Assembly: GCF_001425575.1 (NCBI RefSeq)
Contig: NZ_LMRD01000008.1
Coordinates: forward strand, 600-64,599
Origin: Aurantimonas sp. Leaf443
GTDB lineage: Bacteria > Pseudomonadota > Alphaproteobacteria > Rhizobiales > Rhizobiaceae
Length of the DNA stretch: 64,000 nt
Reading direction: 5' to 3'
Shown: positions 38,268-46,993 of the stretch, one piece after another
Layout of the letters: the number at the start of each line of letters is the position of its first letter
How positions within the stretch are numbered: position 1 is the stretch's first letter
Translations under genes and position numbers: made by a program
Notes under the pieces: generated by a model
What the model was told of the DNA's origin: nothing
Seen by the model: only the letters and a program-made list of their open reading frames with translations
Database searches by the model: none

Positions 38268-39806
38268 TCAGGCCGAGGCGTTGGGTCTCGTGTGGGGCGG
38301 GCCGAAGGCTTCGTCGATGTAACCGTCGTAGAAGCTTCGGACATGCGGCATCACCGCCGCTGCGAGCTGGCGGCGCTCCCTCTCGGCGCCGTCGAGAGGC
38401 AAGCCCATTCTCTGGGCGATGTCCGCGAGGGTTCCCGGCCGATCGACGCGGGTGAAGATGCCGGCCTCGTAGATGACTTCTCCGGCGACGAGGACGGTCC
38501 GAACGCATTCGCGCCTGGCGCGATGCACCAGCACGTCGAGAAGCGCGATCTCGGGATTCTGGTACGGGTAGGTCAGGCGGTTCCAGTCGAGCAGCACGAT
38601 GTCGGCCGCGCCGCCCGGTCGGAGATGGCCGATGCGCGTGCCGAAGGGCGTCGTGGCGGCACCGTGCTCTGTCGCCATGCGCAGAATGTCGGCGGGCTTG
38701 GGATGCGGACTGTCGATCCCGGGCTCCCGGTGGACGTTGAGGACGAGCCGCATCTCCTGCAGCATGTCGCGGTCGTCGTTGATCCCGGCCTCGTCGATGC
38801 CGAGGGCAACCGGGATGCCGTGCGCGGTGAAGCGGTTCAACGGCGCGACGCCGCTCTTCAGCCGGAAGTTGGACGAGCAGTTGTGGCAGATGCGCGTGCC
38901 GGTTCCGGCGCACAGGTCGATGTCGGCCTGCGTCATCCAGACCCCGTGGCCGAGCGTGACGTGAGGCCCGGTGAGCCCGAACCGATGGACATGCTCCAGC
39001 GCGGACCCGCCCGTCCGCTTGCTCGCATAGGCGCGCTGATAGGGCGTCTCGAGAAGGTGCATGTGGACCGGGGCGCCCGTCTCGGCCGCCATCTCGGCAG
39101 CGCTGGCGAGGGCGGCGTCCGACAGCCAGTGAAGGTTCGAGGGCGCGATCTGGATCGCGATGCGATCCTCTCCGGCATATCGGCCCCGCAGGGCATGGAA
39201 CACCGCGACCTGCTCGGCGAGCGGCAGGGCGAACCGTCGGAAGTAGGCGGCCATGGCGGGCCTGAGATCGGGCGGCAGGCGCTCGAGAAAGGCTTCGTCG
39301 GCCTCGTAGACGAGCCGGTTCTGGTCGCGCAGCGCGAAGGAGTAGGAGGCGCGCATGCCGATCTCGCGATAGGCGTCGATGACCGCGCCGGCGGCGGCGA
39401 GCACGGCGTCGGGTCCCCCCGGTGCGCGGGAATGAAGATGCTGGACGGTGGTGACCCCGGAGGCGACCATCTCGAAGGCGGAATAGAGCGTGTCGAGCCG
39501 CGCCGGCACGTCGCGCAGGGCGAGGCGGCTGGCGAACCAGAGCTCCAGCGGATGATCGGCCGAGCCGAGCTGCAGCGGCGTCAGCCCCACATGGTGATGG
39601 GCGTTCACCAGACCGGGAATTGCGACTTGGCCGCGCCCGCCGACGCGTCCGGCGTCCGGATGGGAGCGCTGCAACCCGGCCCGGTCGCCGACCTCGCGAA
39701 CGACGCCGTTCTCCACGAGGAGCGCGCCGTTCTCGACGAGGTCGGGAGCGCCTTCGGCGGTGAAGCCCAGAAGGATGTGGTCGGCTTCGACGATCGTCGT
39801 GGTCAC
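38268..39806 (-). CDS. Amidohydrolase/deaminase of the AtzA-TrzN-SsnA type
   Basis: A 512-residue metal-dependent hydrolase of the COG0402 group (guanine, 8-oxoguanine and s-triazine deaminases and relatives). The metal ligands are His70 and His72 in VNAHHHVG, a His in PVHMHLLETPYQ, one in VTLGHGVWMT and the Asp of LGIDEAGIND. These enzymes hydrolyse C-N bonds in cyclic or aryl amines. The start is GTG at 39806, overlapping the stop of the racemase-like gene. It is the last gene of the long operon and abuts the mobile debris. The exact substrate is unknown; the operon suggests a nitrogen heterocycle or ureide. Confidence 0.87.
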   Translation of the reverse strand: MTTTIVEADHILLGFTAEGAPDLVENGALLVENGVVREVGDRAGLQRSHPDAGRVGGRGQVAIPGLVNAHHHVGLTPLQLGSADHPLELWFASRLALRDVPARLDTLYSAFEMVASGVTTVQHLHSRAPGGPDAVLAAAGAVIDAYREIGMRASYSFALRDQNRLVYEADEAFLERLPPDLRPAMAAYFRRFALPLAEQVAVFHALRGRYAGEDRIAIQIAPSNLHWLSDAALASAAEMAAETGAPVHMHLLETPYQRAYASKRTGGSALEHVHRFGLTGPHVTLGHGVWMTQADIDLCAGTGTRICHNCSSNFRLKSGVAPLNRFTAHGIPVALGIDEAGINDDRDMLQEMRLVLNVHREPGIDSPHPKPADILRMATEHGAATTPFGTRIGHLRPGGAADIVLLDWNRLTYPYQNPEIALLDVLVHRARRECVRTVLVAGEVIYEAGIFTRVDRPGTLADIAQRMGLPLDGAERERRQLAAAVMPHVRSFYDGYIDEAFGPPHTRPNASA

Positions 39807-40450
39807 CGGGCGTTCTCCATGCGGGCGAGGGCGAGGCGGATGGCGGCCGGCACGGGCTCGATCAGCTCCGCACCGACCGACCCGCGAAGGGCGCGCGCGG
39901 CCCGGGCGAGAGGCCCGCCGCCGACGACGACGGCTTCGGCGCCCGCTCGGACCGCTCGGGCGCAGGCGTCGCCCAGCGCGGCGGCGAGCCGGTCCGGATC
40001 GGCCATCGTGTCCATCGGCGCGCCCGATGTCAGGAAGGTGCCGAGGAAAAGCTCGCCGTCACCGTGGCCCTGCGCGGCGCGGGCGATCGCGCCGACGAGC
40101 TCCGGCGTCGTGGTGGCGACGGCGAAGCGTCGACGACCGCTCGCCGCCTCCCTCATCCCCGCCTCCGCGATACCCGTCACGGGACGCGCGAGGCGCCGGC
40201 GCAAGGCGGCGAGCCCGGGATCGCCGAAGGCCGCGACCACGACGCCGTCATGATCGGCGACGTCGGCGGCAAGATCCTCCACCGCGAGGGCAGCCCTTCC
40301 CAAAGCCGCCTCGTCGAGGATGAGCGGCGCGCCGAAACGCGCGGTGAAGCCTTCGACGACGATGCCGGGACCGGCCTCGCGGGCGATGGCAAGCATCGCT
40401 TCGGTCGTCGCCAGGCTGGTGTTCGGGTTGATCAGCGCCAGACGCGTCAT
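39803..40450 (-). CDS. Asp/Glu/hydantoin racemase-family protein lacking both catalytic cysteines
   Basis: A 215-residue protein with the family start MTRLALINPNTS and the VVVAAFGDPGLAALR region. In hydantoin and allantoin racemases one catalytic Cys sits just before FGDPG and the second in a LGCAG motif. Here the first is Ala74 and the second lies in VVVGGGPLA as Gly178, so a two-base racemization by cysteines is not possible. It may be a decarboxylase- or isomerase-like variant with another mechanism, or a binding protein. The ATG overlaps the stop of the deacetylase gene upstream, and its stop overlaps the amidohydrolase GTG. Confidence 0.82.
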   Translation of the reverse strand: MTRLALINPNTSLATTEAMLAIAREAGPGIVVEGFTARFGAPLILDEAALGRAALAVEDLAADVADHDGVVVAAFGDPGLAALRRRLARPVTGIAEAGMREAASGRRRFAVATTTPELVGAIARAAQGHGDGELFLGTFLTSGAPMDTMADPDRLAAALGDACARAVRAGAEAVVVGGGPLARAARALRGSVGAELIEPVPAAIRLALARMENAR

Positions 40451-41334
40451 GCGCTCGCCGCCAGAAAGGCGCGGGCGATGTCGGCGCGCCGCGCGATCCA
40501 CAGCCGGTCCCGCCGCCGCTGCAGCTCGTCGAGGATCGCCTGCAGGGCCTTGAAGCGCGCCGGCCGGCCGACGATGCGCAGGTGAAAGCCGAGGTTCAGG
40601 AGACGCGCCTGCCCGCGCGCCGCTTCCGCCTCCAGCACATCGAGCGCGTCGCGGACATAGTCCACCATCTCCACCGCTCGCACGAAGCCGTTCGGATGGA
40701 AGAACTTCATGTCGTTGGTGTCGAGCGCGTAGGGCACCACGAGAAGCCCGGTTTCCCCGTCGCGATAGGGCAGATCGTCGTCGAAGCCGTTCGACGTGTA
40801 GAGATAGCCGCGCTGGACCAGAAGTCCGCGCGTCCAGGGGCTTTCGGCACCGCGGCAGAAGAAGCCCACCGGGCGCTCGCCCGTCGCCCGCGCGATCGCC
40901 GCCGCGCAGCGGTCGAGGTCGGCGCCTTCCGCCTCCGGACTTTCGTAGTCGGCATGCGGGCGCCAGCGCCAGCCGTGACAGGCCGCCTCGTGACCGCGCT
41001 CCACCAGAATGCGGGCGAGTTCGGGAGAGCGCTCGGCGGCGCGCCCGCAGAAGAAGACGGTCGCGGGCATCCCGGCCCGCTCCAACGCGTCGGCGATGCG
41101 CCAGAGGCCGGCCCGCAGACCATAGGCGAAGATCTGTTCCTGTCCCTTGTCCGGCCGGCCCGGCTCGACGACCGACACAACCTCGCCCATCGGTTCCGAG
41201 CGCGGATCGCCGTCGCCGACCTGGTTCTCGGCGCCTTCCTCGAAATTGACGACCAGCGAGACCGCAAGGCGAGCCCCGTTCGGCCAGCAGAGATCGGGCC
41301 AGCGGCCGCCATAGCCGAAGAGATCGCGGTTCAC
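40447..41334 (-). CDS. PuuE/allantoinase-like polysaccharide-deacetylase-family protein (copy 1)
   Basis: A 295-residue protein of the NodB-fold group that includes the cofactor-independent allantoinase PuuE. It shows RDLFGYGGRWPDLCWPNGAR, NFEEGAE in place of the TFDDG of sugar deacetylases, HEAACHGWRW, LDTNDMKFF and LGFHLRIVGRPAR, all PuuE features. PuuE opens the hydantoin ring of allantoin. The start is GTG at 41334 overlapping the stop of its neighbour, a second homologue. The segment where the neighbour and PuuE have a G-W-Y/H-T-R motif reads GFFCRGAES here, so the active site may differ. Confidence 0.85.
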   Translation of the reverse strand: MNRDLFGYGGRWPDLCWPNGARLAVSLVVNFEEGAENQVGDGDPRSEPMGEVVSVVEPGRPDKGQEQIFAYGLRAGLWRIADALERAGMPATVFFCGRAAERSPELARILVERGHEAACHGWRWRPHADYESPEAEGADLDRCAAAIARATGERPVGFFCRGAESPWTRGLLVQRGYLYTSNGFDDDLPYRDGETGLLVVPYALDTNDMKFFHPNGFVRAVEMVDYVRDALDVLEAEAARGQARLLNLGFHLRIVGRPARFKALQAILDELQRRRDRLWIARRADIARAFLAASA

Positions 41335-42269
41335 GGCGCGAAGCCTGGATGTGTCGGCCCGGGCGCCCAGGGTTCGAGGCCGAGACCGGCGCGCCAGTGA
41401 CGCGCGATCGCCTCGCGCCGCGCGAACCATACGCCGTCATGGGCCAGCGCGTGATCGAGAAAGGCTTCGAGCCCGCCGATCCGCGCCGGGCGGCCGATGA
41501 TGCGAAGATGCAGGCCGACCGAAAGCATGCGGGGCGCCTGCGCCCCTTCGGCATACAGACGGTCGAAGGCGGCGATGCAGTAACGCGAGAAATCCTCCGC
41601 GAAGGTGAAGCCGCCACGGTTGAAGAAGCGCATGTCGTTGGTGTCGAAGGCATAGGGCAGGACGACATGCGACCTGCCGCCGAGCTCGGCCATGGTGGGC
41701 AGATCGTCGTTGTAGGCGTTGGAATCGTAGAGGAAGCCGCCGTGTTCGACGAGGAGCGCCCGGGTGCGCTCGCTGGTCGCCGAGCGGGTGTGCCAGCCGA
41801 CGGGCGGCGTTCCCGCCGCGGCCTCGATCGCCGCGACGGCCCGTGCGATCGCGGCGCGCTCCTCGGCCTCGCCCATATGGACATGCCGCTCCCAGCGCCA
41901 GCCGTGGGCGGCGACTTCGTGGCCGTCGGCGACGGCATCCTCGGCGAGCCAGGGCGAAAGGGCCAGAGCCCGGCCGTTGGCGTTCAGCGTCGCCGCCACG
42001 CCGCGCTCGGCGAGCGCGCGGCGGATGCGCGGCCAGCCGGCCCGCGTCCCGTATTCGAAATGGCTTTCCATGCAGAGGTCGCGCGCGCCTTCGACACCCT
42101 CCACCGCCTCGTAGATCGTCTCGTTGCGCTCGTCGCCCATGCCGAGGGAGAGTTCGGCCCCCTCCTCGACATTGACGACCACGGAGACGGCAAGCCGCGC
42201 GCCGTTCGGCCATCGGATCGCCGGCGGCCTGCCGCGATAGCCGGCGAAATCGCGATCGGTGGCGCTCAT
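41331..42269 (-). CDS. PuuE/allantoinase-like polysaccharide-deacetylase-family protein (copy 2)
   Basis: A 312-residue homologue of the next gene. It is closer to PuuE in general: RDFAGYRGRPPAIRWPNGAR, NVEEGAE, MESHFEYGTRAGWPRI, HEVAAHGWRW, VGWHTRSATSERTR, GGFLYDSNAYNDDLP and LSVGLHLRIIGRPARI. It is therefore the better candidate for an enzyme opening a cyclic ureide or imide. Its ATG overlaps the BtpA/SgcQ stop (ATGA). Two adjacent, divergent copies could form a hetero-oligomer or act on two sequential intermediates. Confidence 0.87.
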   Translation of the reverse strand: MSATDRDFAGYRGRPPAIRWPNGARLAVSVVVNVEEGAELSLGMGDERNETIYEAVEGVEGARDLCMESHFEYGTRAGWPRIRRALAERGVAATLNANGRALALSPWLAEDAVADGHEVAAHGWRWERHVHMGEAEERAAIARAVAAIEAAAGTPPVGWHTRSATSERTRALLVEHGGFLYDSNAYNDDLPTMAELGGRSHVVLPYAFDTNDMRFFNRGGFTFAEDFSRYCIAAFDRLYAEGAQAPRMLSVGLHLRIIGRPARIGGLEAFLDHALAHDGVWFARREAIARHWRAGLGLEPWAPGPTHPGFAP

Positions 42270-43057
42270 GCCGCCCGTGCCGCGTCCATGAAGCGCTGCG
42301 TCTTGGCGCCGTCCCAGTGGAGGATGTCGGCGCGTCCGGCATCCTCCTTCATCAGGGCGGTGGAGACGACGGCCCCGTCGGCGACCTCGAGCGTCGCCCG
42401 GATATTGTCTTGCGTCACGCTGCCGCCCAGAAGGATCGGGCGCCGGACGCCGGACGTCTTCGCGGCGCGGATGCGCGACAGGCTGTCGTCGAAGGTCGCC
42501 CCGGTGATGACGAGGCCGTCCGCTCCGAACTTGACCGCGCCCTTCGCCGCCTCCTCGGGCGAGATGTCGATGAGGGGCACGCAGGTGCGGTCGAAGACGT
42601 CGGCGAGGATGGCGATGTCGTCGCGGCCGAGCCGGTGGCGATAGGTGCGCGCCTCGACGGCGAGCGCCTCGCGCGTGCCCTCCAGGGTCATCGCCGCGCC
42701 GACGAAGATCTTGAGGCGCACGAAATCGGCGCCGCTGGCATGGGCGATGGCGAGCGGGGCGACGGCGTCGTGGGCCTGGACGATGATGCCGAGCGAGAGG
42801 TCGGGATGTTCGCGCTTCATCATGCGCCCGAGCGCCGCGGTCACGGCGATCGTCTCGGCGCTCGCCGCGCCCTTCCGGCGCGTCTGGTCCTGCAGCATGA
42901 TCCGGCGGATGCCGGCTCCGACGAAAACCTGCGTGTTGGCGAGAACGTAGTCCTCCAGGAACGCCATCGAGACATCCCGGCCGACCGACAGGTCGGGCAG
43001 ATGGAGGGCGGCGACGACGAAGGGATCGGCGGCGCCGGCGACGGGAAAGAAGCTCAT
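42266..43057 (-). CDS. BtpA/SgcQ-family TIM-barrel protein
   Basis: A 263-residue protein of the BtpA/SgcQ family. It shows VVAALHLPDLSVGRD, FVGAGIRRIMLQDQTRR, DFVRLKIFVGAAMT, and the C-terminal phosphate-site-like ILLGGSVTQDNIR and DGAVVSTALMKE. Family members are predicted TIM-barrel enzymes; the name BtpA comes from a photosystem I biogenesis role in cyanobacteria, while SgcQ is found in sugar operons, as here. The reaction is not established. It is locked between PfkB and deacetylase genes by ATGA overlaps, which points to a step after sugar phosphorylation. Confidence 0.87.
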   Translation of the reverse strand: MSFFPVAGAADPFVVAALHLPDLSVGRDVSMAFLEDYVLANTQVFVGAGIRRIMLQDQTRRKGAASAETIAVTAALGRMMKREHPDLSLGIIVQAHDAVAPLAIAHASGADFVRLKIFVGAAMTLEGTREALAVEARTYRHRLGRDDIAILADVFDRTCVPLIDISPEEAAKGAVKFGADGLVITGATFDDSLSRIRAAKTSGVRRPILLGGSVTQDNIRATLEVADGAVVSTALMKEDAGRADILHWDGAKTQRFMDAARAA

Positions 43058-44112
43058 GAAGGGTCCATCAGGCTGAGCGGCGCGCGAAGGCGCTGGGAAA
43101 GCGAGGGGTCGAGGGAGTCGAGGAAGGCGGAAAGGCGGTGTCGCGCGGCCGAACGGGCGGTCCCGGCGATGTGGAAGGGGCCGAACGCTTCCACGGCGAA
43201 GGACGCCGACACCGTGCCCATGCAGGCGGCGAGCAGCGGATCGCCGGTCAGGACCAGTCCGGCCAGCACGCCGCCGCAGAAGGCGTCGCCCGCCCCGGTC
43301 GGATCGAGGGCGACGACGCGGGCGGAGGGCAAGGCGACCGTGTCGCCCTCCCCTTCCAGAAGCAGCGAGCCCTGCGCGCCGAGCTTGGCGAGGAGCAGCG
43401 CCGGGCCGGCCTTCCGAAGAGCGCGGAGGGCCTCGGTCGGGGCGGCGCCCGGGGCGAGGTCGCGCAGTTCCTTTTCGCTCGGCAGGAAGGCGGCGACCGC
43501 CTTCATCACGTCCGCCACGCACTCGCGCAGGAGGAGAGCGTTCGAGCCGGGATCCAGCGTCACCGCGATCCCGCGCCCGGACAGCGCATGGGCCATGTCC
43601 ATCTGTTCGGCGACGAGATTGGCCGCCAGATGGGCGCCGCCCGCCTGAAGCCAGGCCTGCGGCACGTCCGCCAGACGGACGGGATGCCGGCGGCGGAAGG
43701 CCGCGAAGGTCGCGCCCTCGCTCGACCGGCTCTTGAGGCGGGATTCCAGCCGGGCGACCTCGTCCGGCGACAGGCGCCGGCCGGGCTCTGCCGGAAGCGG
43801 CCGATCCATCGGCGAATGGAGATGGTCGGCGCGGCTGCCGTCGGCGCGGTAGAGGAACCATTCGCCTTCGCGGACCTCCGCCGTCTCGTGCCGGACCGCG
43901 GAGATGTCGATGCCGCAGGCCGCCAGTCGATCGAGGAAGCGACGCGGATAGTTCGCCGGAATCCGGCCGACGATGCCGACGCCGTCGAGCCAGAGCCGGG
44001 CTCCCGCGGCCGAATACACGGCATTGCCGCCCATCGTCTGGGGGCCGAGCGTGCCGTCCGCGGCCACCACCGTGTCGACGATGATGCCGCCGGCCGTGAA
44101 GAGCCGCACCAT
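43054..44112 (-). CDS. PfkB-family carbohydrate kinase (copy 1)
   Basis: A 352-residue ribokinase-like kinase. It shows the N-terminal GGNAVYSAAGARLWLDGVGIVGR and the C-terminal anion hole and catalytic base in ALDPTGAGDAFCGGVLAG. It should phosphorylate a sugar or sugar conjugate, as FrlD does for fructoselysine. Preceded after six bases by a SIS-domain gene and followed by the BtpA/SgcQ gene with an ATGA overlap. A second, diverged PfkB gene lies in the same operon at 48044. Confidence 0.9.
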   Translation of the reverse strand: MVRLFTAGGIIVDTVVAADGTLGPQTMGGNAVYSAAGARLWLDGVGIVGRIPANYPRRFLDRLAACGIDISAVRHETAEVREGEWFLYRADGSRADHLHSPMDRPLPAEPGRRLSPDEVARLESRLKSRSSEGATFAAFRRRHPVRLADVPQAWLQAGGAHLAANLVAEQMDMAHALSGRGIAVTLDPGSNALLLRECVADVMKAVAAFLPSEKELRDLAPGAAPTEALRALRKAGPALLLAKLGAQGSLLLEGEGDTVALPSARVVALDPTGAGDAFCGGVLAGLVLTGDPLLAACMGTVSASFAVEAFGPFHIAGTARSAARHRLSAFLDSLDPSLSQRLRAPLSLMDPS

Positions 44113-44118
44113 CTGCCG

Positions 44119-45234
44119 TCAGGCCGCCGCGCGAGCGGGCGCACCGAGGCCCCGCGCGGCTCTTGCGACCGCGAAATGGTAGGCGAGAAGATGGAGCGGC
44201 AGGATCGACAGCATCGGCGCGAGGGCGGCGGAGGTCTTGGGCAGCCGGACGACCGCTTCGGCGCGGGACTCGATGTCGGGCGCCGCCTGCGAGAGAATGG
44301 CCAGGAGCGGCCCCCCGACATGCTCGGCGACGAGCGCGGTGTCGAGCGCGCGCTCCAGGCTTGCCTCGTCGCTCGCCACGAGGACGATCGGGTCGCCCGC
44401 CTTCTGCGAGCGATAATGGTGATATTCCTCCAGCGGCAGCGCGAAGGCGTGAACGGGCGAGAGTTCGCGCAGCTTGGCGGCGCCGATGGCGGCGGCGGCG
44501 AAGTTCGGACCGAGCCCGGTGAAGAGCACGAGGTCGCGGATCGCCCAGCGCTCGGCGAGCGCGGCGACCGGGGCGTCGAGCTCGGCCGAGACGCGATCGA
44601 TGATGGCGGGCAGCGTCGCGAGTTCGGCTTTCAGCGCCTCGCCCGCTGCGCACGCGGGAGCGACGGCATGGCCGAGCGCGACGAGGAGCGCCATCGTGGC
44701 GTTGGTGGACTGGGTCGGCCAGCCCTTGCGGGTCGCGCGGACCATCAGGGCCGCGTCGAATTCCGTCAGGATCGGGCTGTCCTCGGTGTTCGAGATGCCG
44801 ACGCAATAGGCCCCCCGCTCCCTGGCCGCCCGAAGGGCCCCCATCACCGCCGGCGTGTTGCCGCCCGAGGAGATGCCGATGCACAGGGTGCCGGACCCTC
44901 CGGCCCGCGCGCCGTAGCAGGCGAAGTCGAGCGCCTGGGCGCCCTCCACCGGCAGGCCCGTCACCGTTTCGAGCGCATGCCGCATGGCGACGCCGGCGAA
45001 CCAGGAGTCGCCGCAGCCGGCGACGACGATGCGCGTGAGGGCGCGGCCCTCGAGCGCCGCCGACAGGGCGGAGAGGGGTGCCGCGGCTTCCGCCAGGGTC
45101 TGCCTGATGGCCGCGCCCTGGCCGAAGAACTCGGTGCGGGTGCGCTCGACGCGCGAAAGGCGTGCCGCATCGTCCGGCGTGTCGCGGGAAGGCTCGGCGG
45201 TCAGGCTCTTCAGGCGGCTCGTGAAGTCGGTCAT
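44119..45234 (-). CDS. Two-SIS-domain sugar isomerase/deglycase (copy 1)
   Basis: A 371-residue protein with two SIS domains but no glutaminase domain. It shows RIVVAGCGDSWFAGVAMRHA, LCIGISSGGNTPAVMGALRAAR and, in the second half, LVLFTGLGPNFAAAAIGAAKLRELS. This layout is that of AgaS and of fructoselysine-6-phosphate deglycase FrlB, which release amino groups or amino acids from phosphorylated sugars. With a PfkB kinase just downstream, a kinase-then-deglycase route is likely. It follows the permease gene after 29 bases. Confidence 0.88.
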   Translation of the reverse strand: MTDFTSRLKSLTAEPSRDTPDDAARLSRVERTRTEFFGQGAAIRQTLAEAAAPLSALSAALEGRALTRIVVAGCGDSWFAGVAMRHALETVTGLPVEGAQALDFACYGARAGGSGTLCIGISSGGNTPAVMGALRAARERGAYCVGISNTEDSPILTEFDAALMVRATRKGWPTQSTNATMALLVALGHAVAPACAAGEALKAELATLPAIIDRVSAELDAPVAALAERWAIRDLVLFTGLGPNFAAAAIGAAKLRELSPVHAFALPLEEYHHYRSQKAGDPIVLVASDEASLERALDTALVAEHVGGPLLAILSQAAPDIESRAEAVVRLPKTSAALAPMLSILPLHLLAYHFAVARAARGLGAPARAAA

Positions 45235-45263
45235 GCGTGTCTTCTCAAAAGGCGGTGGGAGCG

Positions 45264-46082
45264 TCAGCGGCCGAGACGATCGAGGCCGACGGCCTTGGCG
45301 ATCACCAGCATGACGAGGAAGGAGAGGCCGATCTCGAGCGCGGAGATGGCGGCGATGATCGGCGAGGAGTCGAACTGGACGAGGTAGTAGAGTTCCACCG
45401 GCAGCGGCCGGGCCCGCACGTCGGAGGTGAAGAGCGAGACGGTGACGTTGTCGAAGGCCTCGATGAAGGTGAAGGCCGCGGCGGCGAAGGCGGCCGGGGC
45501 GATCTGGGGCATGGTCACCCGCCAGAAGGTCGTCAGCCTGCCGGCGCCCAGATTGGCGCTGGCCTCGTCGAGCAGCGGGTCGAGCCCGGCCAGCCGGGCC
45601 ATCACGATCCGCACGACGAAGGGCAGGCAGAACACCGACAGCGACAGGACGAGCATCAGGTCCGACGCCCGGAAGGCGATGTAGGCGCCGAAGAAGAGCG
45701 AGGCGATGCCGATCACCATGCCCGGCATCATCTGCGGGGACAGGAGGACGGCGTTGAGCGCGGATTTTCCGGCGAAGCGGCCGCGCACGCTGGCGAAGGC
45801 CGCGGGAATGCCGAGCGCCAGGCAGATCAGCATCACGATGAGCGAGATGCGCAAGGACACCAGGACGGAGTCGATGAGCTGCTGGTTCTGGAACACCGCG
45901 CCGTACCAGCGCAGCGAGAAGCCCGAGGGCGGAAAGGCGATGTAGGCGCGGGGCTCGAACGAGATCGCGATGACGATCAGGCTCGGCGCCACCAGGAGCA
46001 GGAGCGAGAAGGCCGTCAGCGCGACGAAGCCGATCCGGGCGAGGCGGTCGCCGAGATCGTGGGTCTGGCGAAGGGCGCTCAT
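45264..46082 (-). CDS. ABC transporter permease 2 (PotC-like)
   Basis: A 272-residue inner-membrane permease with six helices and the EAA loop SANLGAGRLTTFWRVTMPQIAPA. It resembles the second permease of iron(III), 2-aminoethylphosphonate and spermidine/putrescine-type importers. The ATG at 46082 overlaps the stop of the first permease (ATGA). It forms the membrane channel with that protein and is powered by the ATPase at 46986. Confidence 0.93.
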   Translation of the reverse strand: MSALRQTHDLGDRLARIGFVALTAFSLLLLVAPSLIVIAISFEPRAYIAFPPSGFSLRWYGAVFQNQQLIDSVLVSLRISLIVMLICLALGIPAAFASVRGRFAGKSALNAVLLSPQMMPGMVIGIASLFFGAYIAFRASDLMLVLSLSVFCLPFVVRIVMARLAGLDPLLDEASANLGAGRLTTFWRVTMPQIAPAAFAAAAFTFIEAFDNVTVSLFTSDVRARPLPVELYYLVQFDSSPIIAAISALEIGLSFLVMLVIAKAVGLDRLGR

Positions 46083-46993
46083 CGGCGGACCTCGTTCCAG
46101 CGCGTCAGACGGTTGCCGACGGCCACGATCGCGAAGACGAAGAGGAAGCAAGTCGAGAGGAGAAGCGTGGCGAGGGCGGCCCCGCGCGACCAGTCGAGCA
46201 CCACGATCGTCTGCTCGTAGACCTGCACGGCGAGCGTCGAGTAGTTGCCGCCGCCCAGGAGCTGCGGGATGATGAAATTCGTGTAGGAGACGGCGAAGAC
46301 GAGGGCGAAGCCCGCCACGATCGCCGGCATCGACATCGGCACCACGACGCGGAAGAAGGTCGAGACCTGACTCGCGCCCAGATTGAGCGAGGCGTCCTCG
46401 AAGCGCCGGTCGCGCTCGGACAGGACGGCCAGCAGCGGCAGGATCATGAACGGCAGGTGGATCTGCGTCATGCCGATCACGACCGCCGTGGAGGTGTTGA
46501 GAAGCTGCAGCGGCTGGTCGACGAGCCCCAGCGACAGGAGCGTCTGGTTCAGGAGTCCGCGCCGGCCGCCAAGGATCACGATCCAGGCATAGGTGCGCAC
46601 GAGCGCGCTCGTCAGAAGCGGCGAGATGATCGCGACGAGGAGCAGCGTGCGCGAAAGCCCTTTCAGATGGCCGTAGGCATAGGCGACCGGATAGGCCAGC
46701 ACGAGCGTCAGGGCGGTGGAGACGACGGCGATCCAGAACGAGCGCCCCATCAGCCGCCAGACGAGCGGGTCGGACAGGACGGTCGCCATGTGGCGCAGCG
46801 TGAAGCCGCCGTCGCCGATGGCGCCGCGCTCGATCGTCACGAAGCCGAAGGTCAGAAGCGTCGCGATCGGCGCCACCATGAAGACGAGAAGATAGAGAAG
46901 CGCCGGCACGGCCGGCCAGATGCCGCCGCCTTCGAGGAAGCGGGCGAGGGAAAAGCCGCGCGGGCGCGGCGCGGCCAGGATCGCGTCAGACAT
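46079..46993 (-). CDS. ABC transporter permease 1 (PotB-like)
   Basis: A 304-residue permease with six helices and the coupling EAA loop DASLNLGASQVSTFFRVVVPMSMPAI. It belongs to the same polyamine/iron-type importer family as its partner. Its start overlaps the end of the ATPase gene by eight bases. Function: half of the membrane domain of the importer. Confidence 0.93.
   Translation of the reverse strand: MSDAILAAPRPRGFSLARFLEGGGIWPAVPALLYLLVFMVAPIATLLTFGFVTIERGAIGDGGFTLRHMATVLSDPLVWRLMGRSFWIAVVSTALTLVLAYPVAYAYGHLKGLSRTLLLVAIISPLLTSALVRTYAWIVILGGRRGLLNQTLLSLGLVDQPLQLLNTSTAVVIGMTQIHLPFMILPLLAVLSERDRRFEDASLNLGASQVSTFFRVVVPMSMPAIVAGFALVFAVSYTNFIIPQLLGGGNYSTLAVQVYEQTIVVLDWSRGAALATLLLSTCFLFVFAIVAVGNRLTRWNEVRR

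Noticed and set aside
37699-38322. A single 207-residue protein read through the mobile region
   Set aside because: Only its first part resembles an IS3 OrfA. The rest is antisense to an IS30-like fragment, so it is a fusion of debris and not a gene.
43138-45387. 749-codon plus-strand frame
   Set aside because: Antisense to PfkB-1 and SIS-1, both complete and in a coupled operon.
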